Below, in pieces: positions 35,001 to 45,900 of a stretch of DNA of 64,000 nt. Within the stretch, counting starts at the first letter, position 1. Each line of letters opens with the position of its first letter. The position numbers and the translations under genes are program-made. The stretch spans positions 28,024,382 to 28,088,381 of the forward strand of contig NC_092799.1 of NCBI RefSeq assembly GCF_918797505.1. Reading direction: 5' to 3'. The notes beneath the pieces were generated by a model. It saw only the letters and a program-made list of their open reading frames with translations. It did no database searches and was not told the origin of the DNA. Source of the stretch: Bemisia tabaci. Lineage: Eukaryota > Arthropoda > Insecta > Hemiptera > Aleyrodidae.

Positions 35001-37726
35001 CTCATTCGCAAATGAGCCACTGTGTCTATCGCTAATTTTGAACCTGTGCGGAGAGGAGGTGGGTTCAGAAAATCCCACTTTTCTAGAGTTCTATCAAGCC
35101 AAATTTAAAAATCTACAGCGTATTAGAGAACCAGGGTAGTGACTTTTCAAAGCTTATTACAGATTGTCTCCACCTATCTTCGTTTAGGAAGTATTTAACA
35201 GGTAAACTTACTTTCTGGACGACTCTTACTATCCGCCATTAGAAACCATATACTTAGGTAATCGAAATTGAGAAGGGAACTTACAAAGTAGTTAGCTACT
35301 CACCTTTCATCTTCAGGATTTTTAATAACATCCATTTATTCAGAGTCAGGGCATGCATCTTCACAGAATTTGTATGTAGTTCCATGTCGAAGAATGTAAC
35401 TTAAAACTGACTTTCTGGTAAAACGCTCAGCATAGTGAGCCATTATTTACCAAAAAAAAATCAGGTTCAAAGTGAATCAAAGTCATGTGGAGGATGTGAT
35501 TACGTAGAAAATGAGTGGATGAGAAATTGAGATTAAATCACTGATGTTATATCTCGCATTGAGACAAACTATCAAAGAATGGCACACACTAGCAATTCAC
35601 AATATACCTGTTAATAATTATGGAACACTGAACAGTTTAATAAGTTTACGGTCCCAGAATAGAAAATTGTCGAAGGCTATTTATTCTTGGGTGGCTTCCT
35701 AAGAGTAAACAAGTGATACCTACATGTAATATATTGTGGATATTTCTTTAAAGAGAGCCATTAAGGGAAGGACATTCGATTACTGATTCTATTTAGATTG
35801 CTGTGAATGAGAAGTAGGAAGTTTTCTCCAAAATATTTACTTCCCGAAACAAAGCACGAGGCTTCGCATCATGAAGCTTCGGCATGGTCAATAACAGTGT
35901 CAGGATTTGACCGGCCGATCTGTTGTTGTTTCTGAAGTTTAAACAAAAACTATTGCAAAAACATATGCACTCAACATTTTCAAAAAGAATTATTCCCAAA
36001 TCCAAATTCACTTCACTACCATGGAAACTCAGTATCTCAGTGTACTGAAATGACTAAGTAAACTAGCACAAATTTGGTCAATATTTTCGGATTTTCCAAC
36101 GTTCAAAGGAGATTGTAGGTCGAGATATTCGTAAAGCAGGGTTAGATATTTTAGTTGAACGAATAACAGTTCAGAAAATATGCCAAAAACTAGAGAAATC
36201 TTTGTCAGAAGATGAAATTGATAACAGCCAGTTGGTTGTTTTGATTAGCCTCGATATTCGAACGCGTAGAGGTCCCGCTGACGGCGCCCGGTTGAATGTG
36301 TGGCAAGAAAGCCAGGGGGTAATTCCGGCGCCATATTGAATTGCCGCTAAAGCGCGGGCAAACGCGGCATTTTAAAATTTCGAACTTCAAAAGTCGATTT
36401 CGGAGGGAAAAACGGCTCGAAAAAATCTGAAAAAATTACTGCGAGATCAGGAGACAATGCAGTTTCTGAAAATGCAAGAATTAGAAACAGGTTAACAAGC
36501 TCATTCCCATAACATGGCTGTAGCTTTTCTCCCTAGTGTGCTTCCATCCTTAATGAATTGATTAATCTTTTCGTTCTGAAGAAACTCATCATAAGTAATA
36601 ATTAGAAAGACTAGTACGTTTTTAAGATCTTCCATAGTCCCCTAAAGCCTTGCTATCTGCTCCACTTCTGTTTGTTATTGTATCCTCAATGATACATTAC
36701 ATCATGGCTGAACTCAAAAACCTTTTAGATTTCAGCGTTTTAAAATTTCTGCTTCTATTAAATTCTTTCTAAGGAGAATAGCCTAATAATATTGTTTTAA
36801 TGTTTCACACAATAGTCTCCAAGCAGTGGAAGAATCTTGCATTTTTTCAAAAATTGCATTGATTAAATTTCCAATCATGAAATAAAATGGACCAGCAAGA
36901 CATGTAGTTTCCAGGTTTTAATTTTCAATATTTTACCAAAAGATCAGCCTGAGTTTATTTTTATTATTTATTTATATTAATGATTGTCTTCCTAAATGGA
37001 GATGTTGCATGTGTGAGAAATTTGCGATTTGACTACTGATTCTTAAGTAAAAGTTTGCAAGAATTAGAAACATGATGGTGCCACTGGTTTTCTCTGAAAT
37101 CAACTCCCAAGCTCAAAAAAAGCTTTCAAATTAAGGCCAAAATGGAGGGGATATCCCAAGCAATCCTGAGAGTCCACGTCTACATCGAGACAAACTCTCC
37201 ACGCAAAGAAAGGGAGCAAATACATTATCAGGGTTGCCATATTTTCAGTTTTAGAGTCCCTAATTAAAGTGGCAGCCCTGTCAATGTATTTGCTCCCTAT
37301 CTTTGCATGGAGAGTTTGTCTTGATGTGGAAGTGGACTCTCAGGATAGTGTGGGATATCCCCTCCATTTTGGCCTCAACTTAATAGCTTTTTTTGAGCTT
37401 GGGAGTGGATTTCAGAGAAAACCAGTGGCACCATGGTGTTCCTTGCAAACTTTTATGTAAAGTCAACAGTCAAATCGCAAATTCCTCACACATACAACAT
37501 TTCCATCGCTAGAAAGTTTAAAACAGAACGGAAAAATAAAAAAACCATAAGTAGACATATTTTCTTGGTTGCCATAAAAATTCGTTTTTCTTCTCTCCTC
37601 AGGACTGGCAACTACAAGTTCAAGAGAGGAACAACTGAGGTTCTCTCAAAGAAAGTTGTCCCAATCATCATCGAGGAAGAAATAGTGAAGCCAATCTCAA
37701 GTGACAGTCAAATGGATACCTCTTGA
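28989..37726 (+). CDS. PSMB7: Proteasome subunit beta type-7 (beta2, trypsin-like), complete gene
   Basis: Six exons (28989-29050, 29191-29370, 30290-30437, 31856-32023, 32350-32501, 37603-37726) join in frame to 834 nt, 277 aa, the same length as human PSMB7. The propeptide ([20 protein letters not shown] start) is removed at Gly39|Thr40 in TG|TTIVG, exposing the nucleophile Thr40 (Thr1 of the mature chain). Asp56, Arg58 and Lys72 (mature 17, 19, 33) are present, as are [19 protein letters not shown] and GSGSLAAM. The C-terminal arm ends QMDTS, as in vertebrate beta2. The product is the catalytic beta2 subunit of the 20S proteasome core, cleaving after basic residues. Intron 5 (5.1 kb) is enlarged by inverted-repeat elements. 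Confidence 0.98.
29191..29370 (+). CDS. PSMB7: PSMB7 exon 2 (catalytic Thr, Asp, Lys)
   Basis: Acceptor TTTTTAG|GAACG, donor ATGTA|GTAAGT. Holds the propeptide cleavage site, Thr40, GADTRAT and CAKIH. Confidence 0.97.
30290..30437 (+). CDS. PSMB7: PSMB7 exon 3
   Basis: Acceptor TTGTTGCAG|CTGTTG; its first C completes the Tyr of [11 protein letters not shown]. Ends RYQ at CAG|GTGCGG, phase 0. Confidence 0.97.
30945..31230 (-). mobile_element. Poly(A)-tailed GC-rich retroposon fragment in PSMB7 intron 3
   Basis: On the minus strand a GC-rich sequence of about 260 bp ends in ATC followed by 13-14 A residues (plus-strand T-run near 30945-30958). This is the layout of a 5'-truncated LINE or SINE copy. 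A frame through it (including [12 protein letters not shown]) is open but not recognised. TSD not found. Confidence 0.5.
31856..32023 (+). CDS. PSMB7: PSMB7 exon 4
   Basis: Acceptor TTTTTTAG|GGCCAT, donor ATGACG|GTAAGC. Encodes [13 protein letters not shown] through [13 protein letters not shown]. Confidence 0.97.
32350..32501 (+). CDS. PSMB7: PSMB7 exon 5
   Basis: Acceptor ATTTTTCAG|GAGGAG, donor ACAAG|GTAAGC, phase 2. Encodes [20 protein letters not shown], a block conserved in beta2 subunits. Confidence 0.97.
33222..36506. mobile_element. 3.3-kb element bounded by ~420-bp inverted repeats, in PSMB7 intron 5
   Basis: The left arm (33222-33648) and right arm (36085-36506) are nearly identical in reverse complement, for example GAATGAGCTTGTTAACCTG against CAGGTTAACAAGCTCATTC. 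Differences are few (CGACCGGGCG against CAACCGGGCG). The arms carry CGGAATTACCCCCTGGCTTT and a short open frame in each. The 2.4-kb interior has no transposase frame and includes another palindrome at 34798-35227. TSD not seen. It could be a long-TIR DNA element or an inverted segmental duplication. Confidence 0.8.
34798..35227. repeat. Long palindrome inside the 3.3-kb element
   Basis: The outer ends CGTCCAGAGATGAGTTTACC and GGTAAACTTACTTTCTGGACG pair, and CTCCTCTCCGCACAGGT pairs with ACCTGTGCGGAGAGGAG near the centre. The arms are about 190 bp with many mismatches, and the spacer about 45 bp. A fold-back MITE. Confidence 0.85.
36998..37505. repeat. Long palindrome ending 100 bp upstream of PSMB7 exon 6
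   Basis: Arms of about 230 bp pair: GATGTTGCATGTGTGAG against CTCACACATACAACATTTC, and GGCCAAAATGGAGGGGATAT against ATATCCCCTCCATTTTGGCC. The spacer (37227-37261) is about 35 bp. In the transcript it could form a very long hairpin just before the acceptor of the last exon. Confidence 0.88.
37603..37726 (+). CDS. PSMB7: PSMB7 exon 6 (C-terminal arm, stop)
   Basis: Acceptor TCTCTCCTCAG|GACTGG; the first G completes Arg. Encodes the long C-terminal extension that in beta2 wraps the neighbouring subunit; stop TGA at 37724-37726. Confidence 0.97.
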
Positions 37727-37870
37727 TCATACTTTCGAGCCACGTGATTCTTTTTCGTTTTATTTTCGAATGTTGATATTTGTTTATGAAATCTCTCGAT
37801 CATATTTTTGAACTGAGTGATCCTATTTCGTTCAATTTTTGAATGTTAATATGTGTTTATGAATTTCTAT
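37722..37870 (+). repeat. PSMB7: Tandem duplication (~75 bp) at the start of the PSMB7 3' UTR
   Basis: GATCATACTTTCGAGCCACG (37727) and GATCATATTTTTGAACTGAG (37798) begin two direct copies. Both continue through a GAATGTTGATATTTGTTTAT-like segment. The first copy overlaps the last codons and stop. About 85% alike by eye. Confidence 0.7.
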
Positions 37871-38177
37871 CTTTTTTTTTTCAAATAACTATGCAAGTAT
37901 TAAAAACAGTGTACTACTAAAGGTGTAAACAAAATAATCAGTAAATCTTTTTAACTTTTTAAATTTAATTTTTACTTTGTTCTATTTCTTACCCTTAATG
38001 GTATTTTAGTTAAGTTGACGGATTAAACCAGGTTAACTTGACTGCATTCCTGGTTGCCTAATTTTCTGTTATATTTTATTTTTTTAACAGAGAACTAAAA
38101 TATGTAAAGCCTTTAAACTCTCTGTGAGTTTACTATAGATTATGAAGAATATATCCGCACAATTTCAAGTCCCATGC

Positions 38178-38586
38178 CGATTCAAAAATTTCGCAAGGCT
38201 GGATCAGCAGATGTAAATAACTCTAATATATTAAAAATACCCATTAATGACAATAGTAAAGTTAGGAAAAAAAGGAGTAAAGTTATAGTATAGTTGGGGA
38301 AAAAAGGAGAAAAAGTTAGGCAACGTCTACCGTAATTAGGTTAATTCCAGTCAAATCTGGCTGATTGGACTACTTTCTTTCAGTTCTGTTTGAAATCAGA
38401 CTCTTAAATCTCCTGAAGTCGAGGTATTTATGATTTAATTTTTTTAAATGACTTTAAGCAACCCTCCGCTGTATTGAGTAAGATTCATTGTCCTAACATT
38501 ACTATTGTCATTAATGGGTATTTTTAATACATTAGAGTTTTTTACATCTGCTGATCCAGCCTTGCCAAATTTTTTAATCAGCATGG
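38178..38586. mobile_element. Inverted-repeat element downstream of PSMB7
   Basis: CATGCCGATTCAAAAATTT (from about 38174) with GGCTGGATCAGCAGATGTAA is answered by TTACATCTGCTGATCCAGCC with AATTTTTTAATCAGCATG (to about 38586). The arms of about 90 bp include ACCCATTAATGACAATAGTA, and the interior is about 220 bp. Non-coding. Confidence 0.8.
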
Positions 38587-40696
38587 GAAGGTAATGTTGA
38601 GATAAAACTTTTCTTACGGTGATTAATTCTGCATTATTGATTATTAATTTCCATCATTGAGTCTTTGGTCTTCATCATTTGAGTTTTGTAATCTTGCAAA
38701 ATGACTGAAAAAGTTTGTTGCGCAAACATATAAAAAAATTGGTCATCTTTTCTCAATTTTTAAATTCACTGAAACAAATTTTTCAGCGGAAATAATGTTT
38801 TGAATTCATTGTGAAATTTTAAGTTGCTGATACTGAGGGTCGTATTCATACCTGTCTTTAAATTTGTAAAGCCTCCTCAAGCCAGAAGAATAACATTAGT
38901 TAAGGAGGCCCCAATGTTTAAAGAATGACTACGAATGAGACTCTTAACCGGACAGAAAAAGAAGAACATTGAATTTTTTGTTTTGAGAAAGGAAAAGTTT
39001 GCTCTTTTGTCTTTGATTCAAAATTTTATTGATATTAAATAAAATACAATCAGTCTAAATTATTCCATTTTCGTTTTAATTTTACATTAGAAAATCGAGA
39101 ATTCAGGAGGAAAAAATTGAGTTTATACAATTACTTTGACTAGATTAAAAGATACTCAGTTGAACTAATAACTAGAAAAACACAGCACGATAGACTATTA
39201 ATTAACGAAAGAATAAAAATGTTGAAAATTCTTGGATTTTACAAATGGCAAGGTATCCTGCCTTGCCTATGCGTAGATCAAGATTATCTAAACATTAAAT
39301 TCTCTTGATTCTTTTTACTAAAGCAAAGGGGACTAAACATTTTTATATACAATTAAAGTAAAAAACAGAAACAAAAACTCATTCCCCCACCCTAATAAAT
39401 AAGCACAAAGAGAGTGAATAAAATTCCTGAGCACTCACTCAAATGTAATACCAACCGTGTAAAGTTGTATCGAATAATGCTCTCATTTTCAAAAGTAATC
39501 ATGAAAAAAAAATAAATAAAGAATAGGTAAATAAAATGAAACAAGAACAAAAAAAGTAGTCGATTTCTTGGTCATGGAAAAATATGATCCCATAACAGTG
39601 GCCAATACTAGTGGATCTAAAAATGTATGCATTAACTGATGTAGATTATCGTCGTTTGCCACTGGCCATGGACTCGCCAATTTACCTACAAAGTAAGCCC
39701 ATACTGGATGTTTATCAACTTTTCTCCTGAAAAGAAGTTCACTCAAGTGGTAACCTTAGATATGTATATGTGAAACATTATTTTTCCATCTGGGGAAAAG
39801 CGTGCAATCTTTTTAGACATTACTTATTTTAAGCACATGCTCTCTTATTTCTCCTTTTATCAGTCATAATTCTCACCCTGTATATAGCTGTCGTAATTCA
39901 GTTGAACAGGTTTTTATTGATTGTATAATATGTTTTCCATGAGAGGATTAAGTTGACTTATGAAAGTTTTTCTGGATAAAGTCTTGCAGTCCGTCAAATT
40001 TCCTTCATGGTAATAAAAGTAAGATTATCTAGGTAATATATTTTTTGACGTGTAACCGTTCACAGGCACAACTGTGTTATAAGAATTTTGAAAAAAAGTT
40101 ATTTCAACAACCAGATGTCCATAAACTCTCATGATTAGGTACTTTCAATTAAAATATTTACACTCACTCTTTTGGTTTTATAAGTATTTTGAAAATTCAA
40201 CTTTGGACAGTTCCAATGTCAATATGTCCCCCCTCCTCCTCAAAGAAAGAAGGAAAAAATAAAATCTCAATAAAAGAATGTATAAATCCAATAAAAGTAC
40301 GTCAATGGTACTATGTACGGAGGAATGCTGTATTGCAAAATCCCAACTAACAACATTTATTTTACCTACTGCTTGGTCATCTAAAAATTTACAACTTATA
40401 AATTTTATGTTAGACATTCAAACAATGTCATTTTGGCCACAAGCAATGTAACGTAGCTCCTTTTTGGTAGTATCGATCCCATGAAAAATCTGCATCCAAC
40501 ACTCATTTGTGTCGGGTATCGGTCCGGCAAGTTTCAAAGAAAGCTTGCTGAGGAGTCTGAAACAAACAAATGAAAGTTCACATTCGGAATGAAAAGGAAG
40601 AACGGATTTTCGAGAAAGAGGAGGAACATCGGAGGTTTTAGAAGTGGCTTCACTGATTTTCTCATAAAATTTTCTTCAAATAGTCGCCCATAAAAC
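38587..40696. other. No gene seen
   Basis: AT-rich sequence between PSMB7 and the forkhead gene, without recognisable exons or complete elements. Short open frames near 39490-39750 and 40180-40420 are low-complexity or hydrophobic and have no splice support. Confidence 0.4.
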
Positions 40697-41502
40697 CAGG
40701 GCCGGTTTTAGAGGGTGGCTACTGGGGCCGCGGCCAATGGCGGCAAATTTAGGGGGCGACAAATTTTGAAATTTTTTCAGATGTAGGTATCAAAAAAAAA
40801 TCGGATTCAGAAAAAAAATTACGAACTAGAAAAGGCCATAAAGTCTCTCATTTCCTGAGAGGAAAGGTACGGTAGTTTCCAATTTTGTCGTCTTTCGGTG
40901 ACACAAGAAACAGCACCTTTGATTAGTCGAGTTAACAGAGAAACCAAACATGCAATTTGGCCTGGAACGGCGCGCCGCATAGAGCAATGATACCGAAGAC
41001 TTCACATGAAAAGGAGAAGCCCTCGACGCGGCAGTCGGCACGTAACACATATTAGCGCCTACAAAACTGCATGAATACTTCACGCATTGCGTCAAACACA
41101 GTGCGGTCCGCAGCGGTCGGCGTGAGACGCATAGCGCCTACAAGACTGTAGGAATACTTCACGCATTGCGCAGAACACAGTGAGGTCAGCGCGGCGCGGC
41201 GGCGGAAGTTTAGATTATTAAACCACATTTATGTTTGTTCTTTCATAATTTTTTCGTTCATTTCTTATAAATGGAAGGCGTTGTCCACACAGCGATAGGT
41301 TTACGAGACCTAACTTTCGCGCAAAGTTCCGTGAACTTTTGCTAGTAGTGTTGACAGGGCTTTCGCAAAAAAATGTGTCCATCACGATTTAACGCGTCTT
41401 ATGAGCCCCTCCCCTCCCCTTCCGGCATGTTCACATGATGGTTTTTATTGATGTTTCAAAACGAATGAGAAGGGGGCGGGCAAGTAGGTAAACCCGACCC
41501 TG
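40697..41502. mobile_element. hAT-like element, degenerate
   Basis: CAGGGCCGGTTTTA at the left and TAAACCCGACCCTG at the right form inverted ends of hAT style. Flanks CATAAAAC and CATACTAA are only a rough 8-bp duplication. The interior holds a GC-rich block with a tandem unit of about 80-90 bp (AGCGCCTACAA, ATACTTCACGCATTGCG) that reappears as a perfect hairpin at 48655-48722. No transposase. Confidence 0.5.
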
Positions 41503-41860
41503 CATACTAAAACTTAAAATGTGGAGGAATTTAACATCAAAATTTGCAGTCTCAGTTGAAAATTTCATGTTCAACTTTTCGGAGTGCCTTTGTTTCATTG
41601 AACAGCGGTCTCTACTGACATAGTGCCATTAATACTTCATTTTTACTTCGAGGACATCTCTCAGGCATGAGTATATAGTTGCTCAATAAATCATGTTCAG
41701 CTCATCGCGATATCAAAACTGAAGCACTAAAGAGAAAAAGACACTCGCATCCTACGACTGTATGCAACTATTCGTGCTTAGGAGATGTCTCTCTAGCTTA
41801 AACCAAGGATTAAAAGCGCTCTGTCATTTTGGATTCTCGCAGTAAAGCCCACAAATGGCG

Positions 41861-42109
41861 CAAAGTGGATCGAGTCGATCAACGAGTCGAAGGGAGATGT
41901 CGGACAAACTTTGGAAACCTTAAAAGCGTAAAACTCCGTTTATAGGTACAAAACTTTGAGGTTTTAAAGTTGGTACCATTGGTTTCCTTGTGAAATTGTC
42001 TTCTAGACGCACCCCTTAAAATTTTAAATATGACGAAATAAACATCAAAATTTGTGGTTTTAGTAAAAAAATTCGTGTACGACCTCATCTATTAGCTCGT
42101 TCCACTGTG
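41861..42109. mobile_element. Short Transib-like element
   Basis: The left end CAAAGTGGATCGAGTCGATC and the right end, read inward, CACAGTGGAACGAG are related to the ends of the 2.15-kb element at 46230. Flanks are TGGCG (41856-41860) and CGGCG (42110-42114), a GC-rich 5-bp duplication with one mismatch. The right heptamer is exactly CACAGTG. 249 bp, non-coding. Confidence 0.6.
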
Positions 42110-42771
42110 CGGCGCGGCGCGTGAAGTGTGGCGAGTGTCTGAACGGTCAAAACGCCTTCGTTTCCGTGCGTATGCAACACGGACATCCGAAGAGCTCGAA
42201 TAGTCGCATCCAGGCGCTATGATGAGATTCGTTTAGTATTTGTCGCATGCGACACTAACTGGATGGCATTTAACATAAAGGAGCAAGCGCGTGCGTGATC
42301 ACAGTAATTTCAATTAAAATCGTGCATCTTCTTATTATCTTTTACAAATACTAAAAATGTGTACGATATTAAAATTTACGCATATTATGTTTTCCTTAGA
42401 ATTTAATGATTTTTGGTGGAAAGTGAAAACTATCTGCTAGTCTGGGAAATGTTTTAGATAATTATGAAGAAACGACATTTTGACAACGCTGTAATCGCGG
42501 TGGTTCCTTTTTTGCTAAATGTGATCCAACTGAAGCTTGAATGTTTTTCTTGGGTACACCTTAATCTGAACCCAGCGTGCCCATCGTGCCGATGAAGTAA
42601 ATATTTTTGATTTTCATCGCGACGATGACGATTTTCTGGGAAATGCTATGATTGTTTAAATATATAACAACTTTGCCGTCCATTTATGCTTGGGAAGTAG
42701 GTAACACCATGATATAACATTAATTACTCACCTACGTTTGGTTGTCAATGCACAGTTTAATCCGGATATTG

Positions 42772-42920
42772 TCACAGATGGGACGAAAGAGTGAAACTTT
42801 GGAAGTTTAGCGCCTCGTTGAATAAAGTTTCATTCAGATCACTCATGAGGTAGTCGTTGTCTCTCTCCAATAGGCAGATGCCACCATCGATTTCCTTAAG
42901 AATACTGCTGGTGAAGAAAC
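42772..42920 (-). CDS. Forkhead gene terminal exon
   Basis: Acceptor TATATTTCAG|GTTTCTTC; its first two bases complete Cys with the previous exon. 49 further codons to TGA at 42774-42772. Encodes SSILKEIDGGICLLERDNDY and a C-terminus rich in Asn, Glu and Phe. Confidence 0.85.
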
Positions 42921-45900
42921 CTGAAATATAAAATATTATACAGGATGACCGTATAATTTCAAACAGTTTGATCGTAAAACCCATCAAATACTATACTTTT
43001 CAACACTACTCGTCGATGGCGAAACTATGCACGTCTCTCGGCAAATTGCCTTCAGTTGTGTCCGCAGCAACTGTTGTCAAGGATATGTTGTGCGTGCTGA
43101 TTTTAGCTCATTACATACTCGACTCTCTGAGGGCGTTTTATGTGCTTCGATCGTTCTCCAACAGACTGCGCTACTTGCGCACAAAAAACGCCTTCAGAGA
43201 GTCGAGTATATAATGAATTATTTTAAAATCAGCACGCACAACATATTCGGAGCAGCAATTGCTGCAGACACAGCAGAAGGCGAATTTTTCAGTTAAAAAA
43301 AAGTAGGTATCATAGGAAGTATGCATGCAACGAGAGGGCATGTATTCGATCGACGTGAACCGATCGACACCGATTCAATGGACAAATTAACAAAAAAACC
43401 GGATCATAAACACCAGTAAACTTGCATTTACTATCAACATTTCAAATTTTGGTATCTCGAATATAGGATCAGCCAAGATTTTGATTTTCTGCGATTTTGA
43501 GTCTTATCCTACCATAGATTCACCCCCCGCAAACTGTTTTTGGGTCCATTTTGTAGCATTTTCCCCTTTAAGACCACAAAAGATAGACCATAGAAATGCA
43601 CATTGTCTACTGACTCTAGCGAACGTGACGAGTTTATGGAGTGATATAAATGCGTACGTATCTCAAAGATGTAACTTTTCGCGCTTTCCGGTAGATTTTC
43701 TGCCTATGCAACAAAATTAAAGGCGCACTTCAAATAATGGAAGATACTAGCAATATTTCCACGACATTATTTATTGGCTCAATCAAAGCTTATGAAGCGA
43801 TAGGATTAAGATGGCTGAGCCGATAGGAAGTGGGTAGATCTTTCAGTGCTCATGGCCATGCTTTCACTGTAAGTAGAAGACGTCTTAATTTTAAAGGTGA
43901 ATATTTCGAGTATCGTTTTTTGAGATCAAAACAAGACTTTTTTGTTTTATAATGTTCCCCCAAAAAATCCTGATTCAAAGTTACGGCTCCTCAAAGTTTG
44001 GGCCAAAAATGCGTTTTCTCTGGATTGTGACGACAGTTATGAATGAAAATGCATGAAATCTGGCACTGTAATGTTCTTTCGTACGCTGATAACATTTCTG
44101 ATCTAAAAAACCAAAATCATGTTGTTTAAGGGGGGTTTCGGTGAACTTTTGAGGTAAGTTTTGCATACTTTTCCTTAAAATTTTCAAATATTTTAGATTG
44201 AACCGCGATCGAAACTGTCCAAAAATTTTGCAGATATATATTCAAAATTTTCCAAGCAAATACGTTTTTAACTGACGGATTGTGGCAAAGTCTGAAGGTT
44301 CATACGGCGCTTTCCCTTAGCACAGCAGCACAGGTATTCTAGGTTTAATTAAGAGGCTTGGAGGACAAGGCGTATAAGTGCTGTTTTTGAAAAAATTGAG
44401 ATTTTCATGAACTCAACTAAAACTCGTTTGAAAGTACACATTCCGTGAAAAATTCAGAAGTAAAATTCAGCTTTCAAGCATCGAAAAGTGAGTTCCAGCT
44501 TACTTTCTGCCGTTACGGCTCCATGTGATTTTGAAACTTAAAAAACGCGTATTTCTCGAAATAGCAAAAACACCCCTTGTGTGCTCTGTCCTCCAAGCCC
44601 CTCAATCAGAGGCGTAGGAAGGAGGGGGGCCAGGGGGGGCCTTGACTCCCCCAGAATTGGAAATAGTATCATCTGCCCCCCCCTCAGAAATTCTGGATGG
44701 TGCAAAAACACCTTCTTCAACGGTAAGTCTCTGTCACCGTGGCCCGTGAGAGGATAACTATAAATAGAAAAACCTGTTGAATGCAACAATTTCAAAGTAT
44801 TTTAACCTTAAAATGCATACAACTGGGTGATTTTTGGGCAGAAATTGAAGGAAGATTAGCGCCACAAGTGCCTCGAGATGCGCTCAAATAGAATTAAAAT
44901 TCCAAAAATTTTCCGGGGGAGGCCCCCCGGACCCCCACTGAGCTGGGGTATTCCATCCGCTAGACCCCCCCCCCCCAGAAAAATGACCTAGCTACGCCTG
45001 CCCTCAATTAGTTTTATTATGAAACTTACACTCGCTATGGTCCTGATCGTCATTGTGGTCGATGATTTGGCTGCCGTGACTCATTTGGTTGATCGGCTCG
45101 AGGTACTGGACCTCGACGCGCTTCTTGATCCCGTTGAGGATGTCGCCGGCCGTCTCGTGGAGGGTCGGGTCCCGCTCGGCCGACAGGACCGGCGACAGCG
45201 AGAGGGACAGCGCGTCCGCCTCCACGCCCGGCCCTTTGCCCTCTTCGGAGACCCTCCCGTCGTCCCTTTGGCACAGGATCCCCGAGTCCAGGGAGAAAGC
45301 GTCCCCGCTCAGAGTCTGCTCGATGTTCCGTGTCGCCTCCAACACTTCCTCCCAGTTGTAGTCGTCCTTCGTCTCGCCCTCCGCCGTCGCCGCCGCTGGC
45401 GCTGTCACCGGGCTCTCGCTCTTCTTCTGCGACGGCTGCGACTGGAACAACAAACAAACGGGGAAATATTAATCGAGGGTATTTTTGGTCGCTACGCCTC
45501 GACGGACACCTCGCGGCAACGAGGAACCCTGGTCACGGACGGATACAAAGAGACCCTCCACTGCGGGCTGATTATAATTGACGGATCCAGCAAATTGGCA
45601 ACAATGTCTTTTCTCCATTTGAACCTATGGGAAAGTATCGATTCTTGAAGGAGTCAGGTGCTCCGATACGAATTGATTGTTTGGCATAGGTTTAAATGGA
45701 CTGCATTTTGCAATTTGGAACTATTAATTCTGGCTCATCTGAAAAAACACTTGTATGCACAGGGAAACTAATGGCACGTGCGTTGTTTTTAAACCGGGCC
45801 AGAATTTATAGTTCCTAATTGCAAAATGTAGTACAAATGGAGGAAATTCTGTGTTGCCAAATTGCTGGCTCCGCCTCTGTTGACTATTAAACTTTATAGA

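Noticed and set aside
28989..37726. Mono-exonic retrocopy of PSMB7
   Set aside because: Six exons with correct splice sites and intact frame show the authentic gene.
45050..45457. Alternative minus-strand frame (Gly/Arg-rich) over the same exon
   Set aside because: Gly/Arg-rich composition typical of a shifted frame, and it does not join the 42920 exon in phase.
45019..45648. 209-codon plus-strand frame over the forkhead acidic exon
   Set aside because: Antisense by-product of high GC. The minus-strand frame has matching splice sites and phase with the terminal exon.
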